From NCBI RefSeq assembly GCF_040829825.1, contig NZ_JBFOLH010000007.1: a stretch of DNA of 64,000 bases; one strand, 5' to 3'. Positions within the stretch are counted from its first letter, which is position 1, and the number at the start of each line of letters is the position of its first letter. Below, one piece after another: positions 13,322 through 24,600 of this stretch. Origin of the DNA: Leadbetterella sp040829825 (GTDB lineage: Bacteria > Bacteroidota > Bacteroidia > Cytophagales > Spirosomataceae). The position numbers were made by a program, and so were the translations under genes. Under the pieces are notes generated by a model. It was not told the origin of the DNA. It did not search any database and saw only the letters and a program-made list of their open reading frames with translations.

Positions 13322-14262
13322 TGAAGATTGCGGGGTATCTTATAGTGCTTATTCTGGTTGCATGCGTTTCCGTATTCATCGGGGTAAAAGATATTTCCAT
13401 AACTGATATTTTTCACCCTGACGACGAGGAGATGCTGATCCTGACGGTCAGTCGTATACCGCGGACCCTCTCGCTCATCCTGGCAGGGATAGGTTTAAGC
13501 ATATCGGGCCTGATTCTTCAGCAGATTACGCAGAACAAGTTTGTATCCCCCACCACAGCCGGTACACTGGATGCCGCCAAGCTGGGCCTGCTGATCGCTT
13601 TTCTCTGGATGCCGCAGAGCGGTCTGCTTAACCGGGCCCTCATGGCTTTCGTTTTTACTTTTGCCGCCAGCCTGGTGTTTCTGAACATAACTGACCGTAT
13701 CCGGTACCGGAACATCATATTTGTCCCGTTGGTGGGGATCATATTCGGTAACATTCTCAGCTCGGTCACTTCGTTCTTTGCCTACCGTTACAATATCGTA
13801 CAAAATGTCAATGCCTGGCTGGTGGGTGATTTCTCGTCGGTGCTGAAAGGCAATTACGAAGTGCTGTTTTTTTCGGTACCGGCTATCCTGGTCACCTACC
13901 TGTACGCCAACCGGTTTACAGTGGCGGGCATGGGAGAGGCTTTTTCGAAGAACCTGGGCCTGAATTACCGGCAGGTGGTAAATACCGGCTTATTTTGTGT
14001 GTCGCTTACCGTTAGCGTGGTAGTCATCACCGTAGGGGTTATCCCTTTTCTGGGCCTGGTGGTACCCAATATCATAAGCCTGGTGTACGGTGACAACCTG
14101 CGCAAAACACTGCCCTATACGGCGCTTTTCGGTGCTCTTTTTTTACTGGTCTGCGATATTGCCGGCCGGCTGGTGATGTTTCCCTTTGAGGTGCCCATCG
14201 GGGTAGTGGTAGGTATTGCAGGCGGAGTGCTGTTTCTCATTTTACTTTTCAGAAAGCGATGA
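13321..14262 (+). CDS. iron-siderophore ABC transporter permease 1 (FecCD family)
   Basis: A 313-residue inner-membrane permease with about nine helices. It shows the family blocks SRIPRTLSLILAGIGLSISGLILQQ (about 43-67, read in parts), GTLDAAKLG and VVPNIISLVYGDNLRKTLPY. The start is TTG: the first helix begins at residue 3, so later starts would cut it. The order permease-permease-ATPase-binding protein matches the ceuBCDE/yclNOPQ type for catecholate or petrobactin-like siderophores; the substrate is inferred only by that order. It overlaps the next permease by four bases. Confidence 0.9.
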   Translation: MKIAGYLIVLILVACVSVFIGVKDISITDIFHPDDEEMLILTVSRIPRTLSLILAGIGLSISGLILQQITQNKFVSPTTAGTLDAAKLGLLIAFLWMPQSGLLNRALMAFVFTFAASLVFLNITDRIRYRNIIFVPLVGIIFGNILSSVTSFFAYRYNIVQNVNAWLVGDFSSVLKGNYEVLFFSVPAILVTYLYANRFTVAGMGEAFSKNLGLNYRQVVNTGLFCVSLTVSVVVITVGVIPFLGLVVPNIISLVYGDNLRKTLPYTALFGALFLLVCDIAGRLVMFPFEVPIGVVVGIAGGVLFLILLFRKR

Positions 14263-15209
14263 AAAAGCACGGCATCTCCCTCGTTCTCCTGGCGATATTT
14301 ACCCTGTTGCTGGTCGGCTTATTTCTTTTTCATGACCTGACCGGGAACCGGGATTACGTGCTGGAAAGACGGGCCTGGAAGGTGGCCGCCCTGCTGCTGG
14401 TGGCCTGGAGCATCGGCTATTCATCGGTGGTGTTTCAGACCCTCACCGGGAACCGGATACTTACACCCTCCATCATGGGTTTTGAGGCGGTATACCTTCT
14501 GTTCCAAAGCATTATTGTATTCCTGTACGGCGATAAGACCTTCCGGGTGCTGACCGAATCACGGAATTTCGGGTGGTCGGTGCTGATGATGCTGGGATTT
14601 GCGGTGCTGATCTATCTTTTCGTGTTCCGGCGGGAGAAGAACAACATGTACTTCCTGCTGCTCACGGGACTGATCCTGGGTACGCTTTTTTCCACGCTGA
14701 GCTCGTTTGTCCAGATGCTGCTTGATCCGAACGAGTTTTCACTGGTGGAGGCCCGCATTTTTGCCTCTTTCAATAAGATGAATACTTCTCTGATTAGCTA
14801 TGCGGCCGGGGCAGGGGGGCTGATGCTGGTACTGGCGGTCAGGTACCATAAATACCTCGATGTGCTGGCATTGGGCAGGGAGCAGGCTATTAACCTGGGC
14901 GTCAATTACAACCGGGTGGTAGCGGTCTTTTTATTCATTATTTCGGTGCTGGTTTCGGTGTCTACGGCGCTGGTGGGCCCGATCACGTTTTTCGGAATCC
15001 TGGTAACCAACCTGACCTATGAGCTGTTCAAAACCCACCGGCACTCGGTGCTGTTGCCGGCCTGCGGGCTTATATCCTGCATTACGCTGGTGGCGGGACA
15101 GCTGATGGTGGAGCGTGTGTTTAACATGAGCACCACCATCAGCATACTGATCAATTTTATCGGTGGAGCGTACTTTCTGTACATCCTTTTAACGGCGAAG
15201 AAGCTATGA
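14259..15209 (+). CDS. iron-siderophore ABC transporter permease 2 (FecCD family)
   Basis: A 316-residue second permease of the pair, with about nine helices. Typical blocks are VVFQTLTGNRILTPSIMGFEAVY split over residues about 53-75, GREQAINLGVNYNRVV (about 206-221, coupling region to the ATPase) and VGPITFFGILVTNL. It forms a heterodimer with permease 1. It overlaps permease 1 and the ATPase gene by four bases each, so translation is coupled. Confidence 0.9.
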   Translation: MKKHGISLVLLAIFTLLLVGLFLFHDLTGNRDYVLERRAWKVAALLLVAWSIGYSSVVFQTLTGNRILTPSIMGFEAVYLLFQSIIVFLYGDKTFRVLTESRNFGWSVLMMLGFAVLIYLFVFRREKNNMYFLLLTGLILGTLFSTLSSFVQMLLDPNEFSLVEARIFASFNKMNTSLISYAAGAGGLMLVLAVRYHKYLDVLALGREQAINLGVNYNRVVAVFLFIISVLVSVSTALVGPITFFGILVTNLTYELFKTHRHSVLLPACGLISCITLVAGQLMVERVFNMSTTISILINFIGGAYFLYILLTAKKL

Positions 15210-15961
15210 TAGAAGTAAAAGACATATCGCGGTCTTACGGGGAGAATGTCATTCTCGATGGAATATCGTTGCGTATACCCCGGGGAAAGGTCACTTCGTT
15301 GATTGGCAGTAACGGGGCGGGCAAAAGCACGCTGTTATCCATTATCAGCCGGTTGCTGAAGCAAAACGGGGGTACGGTGCTGCTGGATTCGCGCGATATC
15401 GAAGCGTATAAGACCCGTATCCTAGCCCAGCATTTGTCTATCCTGAAGCAGGCCAATTTTATAGACCTCCGGCTAACGGTAAGAGAGCTGGTGAGCTTCG
15501 GGCGTTTCCCGTATTCACAGGGCCGCCTGACGGCTGCCGACGAGGAAAAAATAGACGAGGCGATCGGTTACCTGAACCTGCAAGACATTGCCGGGCAGTA
15601 TATGGATGAGCTCAGCGGCGGACAGAAGCAACGGGCTTTCCTGGCCATGGTGGTGGCCCAGGACACCGACTATATCCTGCTGGATGAGCCCCTGAATAAC
15701 CTGGATATGAAGCATGCCGTACAGATCATGAAAACCCTGCGGAGGCTCTGCGATGAAAAAGGGAAGACCATCGTGATGGTGATCCACGACATCAATTTTG
15801 CCTCGCAGTATTCTGATTTTATCGTAGCGCTGAAAGACAGCCGGGTTGCCTTTTTTGATGAGGTAGATAAGGTAATCGTGCCCGAAGTGCTGCAGAGCGT
15901 GTTTGATATGGATTTTAGAATTGTGGAAACAGACGGGAAAAGAATTTGTAATTATTATTGA
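15206..15961 (+). CDS. iron-siderophore ABC transporter ATP-binding protein
   Basis: A 251-residue ATPase. Walker A is GSNGAGKST (about 34-42), the Q-loop LKQANFIDLRLTV, the signature LSGGQKQR (about 136-143), Walker B YILLDEP, D-loop NNLDMKH and the switch His in VMVIHDINFA. It drives import of the ferric siderophore from the periplasm. It is the third gene of the operon. Confidence 0.95.
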   Translation: MIEVKDISRSYGENVILDGISLRIPRGKVTSLIGSNGAGKSTLLSIISRLLKQNGGTVLLDSRDIEAYKTRILAQHLSILKQANFIDLRLTVRELVSFGRFPYSQGRLTAADEEKIDEAIGYLNLQDIAGQYMDELSGGQKQRAFLAMVVAQDTDYILLDEPLNNLDMKHAVQIMKTLRRLCDEKGKTIVMVIHDINFASQYSDFIVALKDSRVAFFDEVDKVIVPEVLQSVFDMDFRIVETDGKRICNYY

Positions 15962-16062
15962 TCATAGCCATAAGCTGTCAGCTGACCGCTTTCAGAAACG
16001 GATCTCATCGTTAATGAACAGAACGGATGGCTGACCGCAGAGGGCTGAAAACTGTTGTAAAG

Positions 16063-16989
16063 ATGAAAAATATCGTAAAAATTTCGATGCTGGCTTTAGC
16101 CATTGCTTTAACGGCCTGTAATAAAGGAACCTCTGACGGAACCACCGGCGGAGATACAATTACCCTGATTCATGAGCTGGATACCGTACAAGTGAAGCAT
16201 AACCCCACACGGGTAGTGGCCCTGGATTACGTGAGCCTGGAAAACCTGGATGTGCTGGGGATAAAAGTGCTGGGAGTTCCGAAAGAGCATTTACCACACC
16301 ACCTTGCCCGATACGGGGATGACCCGGAAGTGGTTGACCTGGGGTCGGTAAAAGAGGTGAATTTCGAAAAGCTGGCCGCCCTGAACCCGGAAGTGATTTT
16401 CATGTCGGAAAGGCTGGAAAGCTCCTATCCCGAACTGAAAAAAATTGCACCGGTGGTGTATATCCGGATTGACCAGGAGAATTTCCTGGATTCGTTCAGG
16501 GACAAGACCCGGTATTTCGGCACGATCTTCGGAAAGGAAAAAGAAGTGGATGCGGAGCTCAGCCGGATCGACGATAAAATTAAGGCCGCACGGGAGAAAA
16601 TTGAAGTTGCTCCAGGAAAAGGACTGGTTACCCTGTACAACGGTGGTAAATTCAGTGCCTACGGCCGGCATTCCCGTTTCGGTTTTATCCACGAAGCGCT
16701 GGGCGTGAAGGAAGCCGTGGAAAACATAGAAGTATCAAGACACGGACAGCCCGTTTCAAGCGAGTTTATCCAGCAGACCAACCCCGATTATCTCTTTGTA
16801 ATAGACCGGGGTGCTGTGGTCAACAAAAAAGCGGCTGAGAAGTCGGAGATCGAGAATGTGCTGGTACAGAAAACCAATGCCTATAAAAACGGGAAGATCG
16901 TTTACCTTAACCCCGAGATCTGGTACCTGGCCGGCGGCGGAATAACCTCTGTCAACGCTATGATTGACGAGGTAGTTGCGGCATTTTAA
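16063..16989 (+). CDS. ferric siderophore-binding lipoprotein
   Basis: Start chosen at ATG 16063 because it places a clean lipoprotein signal: MKNIVKISMLALAIALTAC with the lipid-acceptor Cys19. An upstream in-frame ATG at 16027 would precede it with charged residues. The mature part is a periplasmic-binding fold of the FecB/CeuE/YclQ type: TRVVALDYVSLENLDVLGI, FEKLAALNPEVIFMS, GFIHEALGVKEAVEN and IQQTNPDYLFVIDRG. It hands the siderophore to the two permeases. It lies about 100 bases after the ATPase gene, same strand. Confidence 0.92.
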   Translation: MKNIVKISMLALAIALTACNKGTSDGTTGGDTITLIHELDTVQVKHNPTRVVALDYVSLENLDVLGIKVLGVPKEHLPHHLARYGDDPEVVDLGSVKEVNFEKLAALNPEVIFMSERLESSYPELKKIAPVVYIRIDQENFLDSFRDKTRYFGTIFGKEKEVDAELSRIDDKIKAAREKIEVAPGKGLVTLYNGGKFSAYGRHSRFGFIHEALGVKEAVENIEVSRHGQPVSSEFIQQTNPDYLFVIDRGAVVNKKAAEKSEIENVLVQKTNAYKNGKIVYLNPEIWYLAGGGITSVNAMIDEVVAAF

Positions 16990-17027
16990 TAGCCGGCCGG
17001 AATCCCATCACTCAAAACAGGAATACG

Positions 17028-17831
17028 ATGAAACCCAGGATCATTAAACATGTTTTACGGCTGAAACGGAAAGCGTATATCACTCCGCACCTGATACGGG
17101 TAACCCTTGAAGGCGATGCTGTAACGGAATACAAAGACTGTACGTTAGGAAACAACAACAAGATCTTTATTCCCCCTGCCGGGGTGAAAGAGGTGCATTT
17201 CCCGGAGTACAACGAAGAGCTGGAGATCTGGCTTCACCCGGAACCGCACCTGGTGCCCGCGGTAAGAACGTATACCCACCGGGCCATTGACCTGGTGAAA
17301 AAGGAAATGGTCATTGATTTTGTACATCATGGCGAAAACGGCCCGGCCTCGCGCTGGGCCATTCATGCGCAGCCCGGCGACGAGCTGGGCGTGGCCATGA
17401 AAGCGGTGGAGAAAGAACTGTTCCCGCGTACAGACCATTACCTGCTGGCGGGCGATGCTACGGCACTACCGGTGCTGAGCTGCATCCTGGAATCCCTGCC
17501 GGCTCGGGTCTCCGGTGTATGTGTGCTGGAAGTGCATGGCCCCGAAGATGAGCTACCGGTACATACCCGGGCAGACATCCGCTTCATCTGGCTGCATAAC
17601 CCGCACCCGGAAGAAGGCAGCCGGCTGGCAGCTACGGTCAGGGAGCTGGAATTGCCGGTGGAGAATCGCTTTGCCTATATAGCAGCCGAGTACCGTACGG
17701 TCAAAGAGCTGCGGGAGCACCTGAGGGAGCACCGCTGGACCAAAGAAGAGTTTTATGCCTTTTCTTACTGGAAAGCCGGCGTGGCCGAAGATCAGTCGGC
17801 CCGGGATCGCCGGGCTGAACGGGAAAGATAA
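17028..17831 (+). CDS. siderophore-interacting protein (FAD-dependent ferric reductase)
   Basis: A 267-residue SIP/ViuB-family protein. The N-terminal FAD-binding barrel has RTYTHRAIDLVKKEMVIDFVHHGENGPASRWA in pieces around residues 82-115 (RTYTxR and HGxxGPASxWA are the family hallmarks). The C-terminal SIP domain has YLLAGDATALPVLSCILESL and the closing AFSYWKAG. It reduces and releases iron from imported ferric siderophore. It ends four bases from the convergent barrel gene. Confidence 0.93.
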   Translation: MKPRIIKHVLRLKRKAYITPHLIRVTLEGDAVTEYKDCTLGNNNKIFIPPAGVKEVHFPEYNEELEIWLHPEPHLVPAVRTYTHRAIDLVKKEMVIDFVHHGENGPASRWAIHAQPGDELGVAMKAVEKELFPRTDHYLLAGDATALPVLSCILESLPARVSGVCVLEVHGPEDELPVHTRADIRFIWLHNPHPEEGSRLAATVRELELPVENRFAYIAAEYRTVKELREHLREHRWTKEEFYAFSYWKAGVAEDQSARDRRAERER

Positions 17832-17835
17832 GGAT

Positions 17836-18678
17836 TTAATTCAGGACGAATCTTAGCTTTATTCCGAAAGAAACCAGGTTCAGCTTCCGGGCCCAGGGGC
17901 TGCCGTCTCCGTTCAGGGAGTTGGCCACCGGCTGGTAGGAGAACCGGGTGGGTGTATCGGTCATGTACCGGATAACCGCCGACCGCTCACCTGCTTTCAG
18001 GATATTGTTCAGCCCGTAATCGGCATAGGCGCCTATATAGGCCAGGAAGCCGTTATGCCGCTTGATGCCGGTTTCTCCCGACAGCAGAAAGGCCGTTTTT
18101 GTCGTGAAATCATTTTTACCGGAGCGGCGGTCGGTCCACTGGCCGAAACCCATAAAGGCGGGGTCAGCCAGCTCAACGTTCCATTCGGGATAATACCCCG
18201 TGGTGACCAGGGAAGGTATTTCTGCCTGGTAGCTGGCCTGGATATTATAGGCTACCTTGCCTCCCATGTTCATGTACCAGGAAGTATTCGAATGACCCGT
18301 TTCAAACTGAATATTCAGCGGTACGGCAAGATAAAAAGCACGCTGGCTTTCCCGGTAGTTTTGTGCTTCATACCGGAATTCAAAGGAGCTTCCTTCCGCA
18401 TCACGGGCGTCTGAGCTGCCGCTAAGCCGGTCAAGGCTTACCCGGGAATGGTAGACCTCGAGCTCAGCTCCGCTACCCACCGACCAGCGTTGTGAAAAAT
18501 AGTACCGGTATCCTAATCCGGCCAAGCCGCCCGCGTTAAAAGAAGATCCGGCATTGTACTGCAGGAGAGAGGGCCCGCCGCCGGCATAAAAGGAGAATTC
18601 GTGGGCGGCCTGTTGCCCGAAAACAGGACTGATTATCCAAAAGAACAGAACGGACAGGTATTTTTTCATGTCTGACAT
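17836..18678 (-). CDS. outer-membrane beta-barrel protein (PorT-like)
   Basis: A 280-residue secreted protein with a signal peptide (MKKYLSVLFFWIISPVFG, probable start at the second Met, 18669) and alternating aromatic strands such as YAGGGPSLLQYN, AGLGYRYYFSQRWSVGSGAELEVY and SFGIKLRFVLN at the C terminus. This is the usual pattern of the outer-membrane beta-barrel/PorT family of Bacteroidota. Its ATG follows the adhesin stop directly (TAAATG), so the two are co-transcribed. It may be a partner or anchor of the adhesin; no specific function can be read. Confidence 0.8.
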   Translation of the reverse strand: MSDMKKYLSVLFFWIISPVFGQQAAHEFSFYAGGGPSLLQYNAGSSFNAGGLAGLGYRYYFSQRWSVGSGAELEVYHSRVSLDRLSGSSDARDAEGSSFEFRYEAQNYRESQRAFYLAVPLNIQFETGHSNTSWYMNMGGKVAYNIQASYQAEIPSLVTTGYYPEWNVELADPAFMGFGQWTDRRSGKNDFTTKTAFLLSGETGIKRHNGFLAYIGAYADYGLNNILKAGERSAVIRYMTDTPTRFSYQPVANSLNGDGSPWARKLNLVSFGIKLRFVLN

Positions 18679-21600
18679 TTACTTTTCAAGAACAAACGGT
18701 ATGCTTTTACGGGATTTTCCATTGTCATATTGAAGAATATAAGTGCCTGCAGGAATCTCTGCGGGCAGCTTAATTTCAGCCGGGCTTCCTTTCACCACTG
18801 ACTCCATAACCTGCACACCCGTTGATGTCAGGATCCGCACCCGGGCTTCTCCCGGCTCATTTACTTTGAGATTAAGCTGACCGCCTGCCTGAACGGGGTT
18901 AGGAAAAATACCCAGGGAAAATGAGGCATCTGACCGGAACCGGAAGCTGCAGCTGGAGAGCCAGTCGCCCGCAGCTGTTTTCATTCGTACCGTATATACC
19001 GCATCTTTGTCTAAGATATCGCTGGCCTGGTTGCCGGCAGAATAGTACTGCCCTGAACCTGCCTTCTCCCCGTTTTTGTACCATTCGTATTCCATGAACG
19101 TATATCCGCCGTTGGTTTGCGGGTTATTATTGACCAGGAACAGGTTATTAAACTTCTGAACCCCGATGTCTTCAAAGTTAAACCGTTTCTCTACGATGAT
19201 GGTATAGGTCAGGGTATTGGTACTGTCCTGCGAGGTGATTACCACGGTTTGCCTGTAAATCCCGGGTTTCGGCACCTCAATGGTTAATGAGCGGCCGGGC
19301 ACCACAGAAGCGCCTACCTCTGTTTTAAGCAGCGTCTGTACCCGGTCGGTTTCGTCGGCACAATCGATCAGGTAATAGATTTCGGCATCCGGGGTTTCAA
19401 AAACCTGCCCGTCAAGGATAACAGTATGCAGCGTGGCATCTGAGCTGTTGATTTTCATTTGCCGGGTGACCGGTTCAGCCGGAAGGTAATTTTCATTGCC
19501 CGGCTGGTGAGCCGTTATCGTTACATACCCCGACGTACGGAGCTCCACCCAGCCTTCCGGCGTTACGGTAGCCGGCGGAAGCTCTGCTTCGTAAGCATAG
19601 CTGTAAGAGACCGGCAGGCCGGAGGTACTGGTGGCCTCCAGCTGGAAATCGGGGTCATCTTCAAGGTGCTTTAAGACAATTTCTTCAAAAAGGATCTGCT
19701 GGGGAGCTTTATGAATGATTAATTCGGCTTCCAGCTCCAGGTCATAGTAGTTCTTCATCTGCACCAGGGCGGTAACCTTGTATGTGCCCGCATTGGTCCG
19801 GTTGTTGCCCGTATAGGTAACCCGGGCTCCTTCCGGCGCGCCGTTCACCGATAAGGCGTACGGAGAGCCGTTGTAGGTGTATTCAGCGCCTGGAAAAGAA
19901 ACGCCCTGGAATCTGGCCTTATCAATAAACAGCGTGACCGTAGCAGACGTTGAAAAGTAGTTTTGGGTTTCGTTGGCCGAAACGGTTATGGTATACGATC
20001 CCGCATCGGCATATCCCTGTTGCGGAGTATATGCCAGGTAGGTTTCCGAATGGTTAAGCCAGGCTTGTACCGTTTTTACGGAGCCGTCGTATACGTGCGA
20101 CTGGAAAGGTTCTGCCCAGATAGCCGCTTGTGCTTTGTGAATAACCAGGTTGGTATACAGCTCCATGTCCTGGTAGTTTTCTTTTTGTATAAGCACTTTT
20201 ACTGAATAAGTTCCTGCATTGGTTTGCCCGTTTCCATAATATGTTATACTGGACCCTTCCGGTGCTCCCCAGGCATAAATGAAATGGGCAGAGCCGTCGT
20301 AAGTGAATTCACCGTTAGAAAGTCCTACACCCTGGAAGGAGGCCTTGCTGATGGTCAGGGTGGCTGTCAGGGTGGAATCCAGGTACTGCGGGCGAGACAC
20401 CGTGGCGGTTACGGTATAGGTGCCGACCTCAGTTTTGTTGTTATTGGTATAGCTTACCGTGGCCCCGGCCGGCAGGCCTGACACGGCCAGTGCTTTTACG
20501 GTGCCATCATAGGTAAAGACAGAGTCGCGAAGGGTGATACCCGACAGGTTGGCTTTCTCGATCACCAGGTTAACGGTATCAGAAGCGGCCAGGTAATTGG
20601 CCGTTTCTGAAGCGGAAACGATCACAGGATACGTTCCGACAGCCGTATATCCCTGTTGAGGGGAGTAGCTTATAGGGGTCTCGGTATGATTCACGGAGGC
20701 GGTTACATTTTTCACCGTTCCGTCATAAGTGTGCTTCTGGGTTTTGACAGCAGTGATTACCGCTGCGGCCTTGTTAATCTTCAGAACGGCTGTCAGGGTA
20801 GAATCCAGGTACTGCGGGCGAGACACCGTGGCGGTTACGGTATAGGTGCCGGCATTGGTTTTGTCGTTATTGGTATAGCTTGCCGTGGCCCCGGCAGGCA
20901 GGCCTGATACGGTCAGTGATTTGATGGTTCCGTCGTACGTAAAGGTAGAATCCCGGAAGGTAATGCCCGAGAGATTGGCTTTTTCGATGACGAGGCTGAC
21001 GGTGTCGGCTACTTTAAGGTAATTGCCTGTTTCTGCCGCAGAAATGATCACAGGATAGGTTCCGACAGCCGTATAGCCCTGCTGGGGCGAATAGGTAAGT
21101 GTAGTTTCGGTATGGTTCAGCGAGGCCGCTACGTTTTTCACGGCTCCGTCATAAACGTATTGCTGGGTTTTGACAGCAGTAATTACCGCTGTGGCTTTGT
21201 TGATCTTCAGGGTAGCTGTAAGTACAGAATCCCGGTAATTGGTTCGCGATACGGTAGCGGTTACGGTATAGGTGCCGGCATTGGTTTTGTCGTTATTGGT
21301 ATAGCTTGCCGTGGCCCCGGCGGGAAGCCCGGAAACCGCCAGTGATTTGATGGTTCCGTCGTACGTATAAGTAGAATCCCGGAAGGTAATGCCCGAGAGA
21401 TTGGCTTTTTCGATGACGAGGCTGACGGTGTCGGCTACTTTAAGGTAATTGGTCGTTTCTGCCGCAGAAATGATCACAGGATAGGCTCCCACAGCCGTAT
21501 AGCCCTGCTGGGGCGAGTAGGTAAGCGTAGTCTCGGTATGATTCAGCGAAGCCGCTACGTTTTTCACGGCTCCGTCGTAAACGTATTGCTGGGTTTTGGT

Positions 21601-24600
21601 GGCCGTAATCTGTGCTGCAGCTTTGCGAACGATCAGGGAAGCTGTAAGTACGGAATCCTGGTAGTTGGGACGGGAAACGGTAGCATTGACACTGTAAATG
21701 CCCGCATTGATTTTCCCGTTACCGGCATAAACTACGGAAGCGTCAGCGGGCAGGCCCGATACGGCCAGCGATTTTACGGTACCGTCGTATGTAAAGGTAG
21801 AATCCCGGAAGGTGATGCCCGAGAGATTGGCTTTTTCAATCACCAGGCTGACGGTATCGGAAACCGCCCGGTAGTTGCCCGTTTCCGTTGCAGAAATAAT
21901 CACGGGATAGGTTCCGACAGCCGTATAACCCTGCTGGGGTGAATAGGTAAGCGTTGCTTCGGTATGGTTCAGGGAAGCGGTTGCGTTTTTGACCGTTCCA
22001 TCGTAGATATGCTTCTGGGTGCGGGCAGCGGTAATCTGTGCTGCAGCTTTTTGAACGATCAGGGAAGCCGTAAGCACGGAATCGCGGTAATTGGGACGGG
22101 AAACGGTAGCGCTGACCGTATAAATGCCGGCATTGATTTTTCCGTTACCGGCATAATCTACGGAAGCGCCGGCGGGAAGCCCGGAAACCGCCAGTGATTT
22201 GGCGGTACCGTCGTACGTAAAGGTAGAATCCCGGAAAGTGATACCCGACAGGCTGGCTTTTTCGATGACGAGGCTGACGGTGTCGGCTGCTTTAAGGTAA
22301 TTGGCTGTTTCTGTCGCAGAAATAATGACAGGGTAGGTTCCTGCAGCCGTATAGCTCTGCTGTGGAAAGTAGCTGAGCGTAGTTTCGGCATGATTCAGGG
22401 AGGCCGTTATGTTTTTGACCGTTCCGTCATACACATGTTTCTGGATTTTAGCGGTGGTGATCACCGCGGTGGCTTTTTGAATAGTCAGGGAAGCCGTAAG
22501 TACGGAATCTCGGTAATTGGGGTGCGACACGGTAGCAATGACCGTGTAAATGCCTGCATTGACTTTCCCGTTGCCGGCATAATCTACGGAAGCGCCGGCG
22601 GGCAGCCCGGAAACCGCCAGTGATTTGGCGGTACCGTCATAGGTAAAAGAAGAGTCTCGGAAGCTGATACCCGCCAGGTCATTTTTTTCAATCACCAGGC
22701 TAACGGTATCAGAAGCGGCCAGGTAGTTGGCCGTTTCTGAAGCGGAAACGATCACAGGATACGTTCCGGCAGCCGTATAGCCCCGTTGGGGAGTAAAGGT
22801 TAAGGTAATTTCGGTATGATTCAGCGAAGCATTTACATTTTTGACCGTTCCGTCATACGTGTGCTTCTGGGTTTGGGCAGCGGTAATTACCGCGGCGGCT
22901 TTGTTGATTTTCAGGGTAGCGGTTCGTTTTATGGGCAGGCAGTTCCCTGGAGGGGTTATGGTGGCGGTAATCTTGTAGGTTCCGGCGGCGGTGGCTGAAT
23001 TTCCCTGGCCGGTCTGGTTACCCGGATCGGTAATTTGATAGGAAACCGATGCTCCCTGCAGTATATTTTGCACCGTTATCGCATGCGGAGTGCCGTCGTA
23101 CACCACGGTACTGTCTTCAAACGTTATGGCACTGTAATCTGCAGGAACACCCTGGAACTCGTAGGCGCCCATATCGATGTTCTTGCTATTTGCAAAATCA
23201 TACACCCGGGGGTTGCCTGCCAGGTCCACCTTCGAAATGTCGAGGCCGGGGAACAAGGTATTGTCGCCCGAGTTTACGGCCGGTGAGCATGCCAGCAGCG
23301 TATAATCCCCGTTTTCGGGATCCGTAAATACATTTACGGGGGCAATGCCTGAAGCATCTATGTTGCCATTGGCAGAGTCTGTATGGCCCTGGATCAGGGA
23401 ATGCCGGGCTGTATAGCTGCCTTTCACCGTTCCGAAAACCAGGGTATTGTTGAAACCGGGTGTGCCACCTTCAATATCTGCGGCTGTAGCGGCCGTATCT
23501 GCGGCCGTATTATGGATAAATGTAACGTTCGTTAGTACGGGGTTCCCGGAAAGGTTGCGCAAGCCCCCTCCCCGGAAGTTGGCATGGTTCTTCTCTATGA
23601 GCACATTGGTCAGCTGTAAGTCTGATTTTTGATTGAACAGGGCTCCGCCACCGCTGCCGCTTTCGACCATCGTGGCTGAATTACCCCGGAAGATCACGTT
23701 GGTAAACTGTGCTTCCGAAGTGTTGTTGTAGAATCCGCCGCCGTAAGGGGCCTTGTTATTTTCGATAACCGAATTGCCTGCGTCAATCCGGGTATTTTTG
23801 ATGCTGTAAATTCCGCCGCCTGCATTTGCTGCCGTATTGTCGCTGATGGTTACCCGGGTAAGCTTTAGAGACGTTTCCTGGTTAAATATTCCTCCTCCGC
23901 CGAATTGGGTATCACTGGTAGCCTTATTATGACTGATGACTACATCGGTAAGCACCGGACTGCTGTTGTCTATATTATACATTCCTCCACCGCGCAAGGC
24001 CTCATTGCGGGTAATGATCACGTTGGAAATCACGGGAGAAGCGCTTACATTGGCCATTCCTGCCCCGCCTCCTGCCGGCAGCTTATTGTTTTTAATCACC
24101 AGGTTCCGGAGAACAGGCGAGGCAAAAACGTTAAGTATCCCCGCTCCGAATGTATTTCCTGACGTTTCACCGTTCATGATGGTAAAGCCGTCTAATACAG
24201 CAGAGTTGTCCAGCGGGTCAGACGAAGTGTAATCATTCCGGATAATTCCCCGCTGATTCTGCCCGTTTAGAACAGAGCCGCCCGTGCTTTCTGTAGGCAG
24301 GATACGGGTGTTGTCCAGCGTACGGATGCCGTGATCGGGGTCGAAACCGCCATAGATCTTCACCTGGTTCTTCATTTTGAAACTACTTCCGGCCGGGGCG
24401 TCGTAGTTTCCCGTAGCTACAAAAACCTGTTGTGTTCCTGTGGCTTCAATGGCTTTCTTCAGGTCGCCGGTAGCAGTTTCCCAGCTTTCGCCATTTCCTG
24501 AAAAACCTTCCCGTACATAGGCGATACCGTTAGCGCCGGGTGTAACTTCTCCGTTGAAAGCACTTTCGTATGCTCCTGCGTCAATTACCCCTCCTGTGGT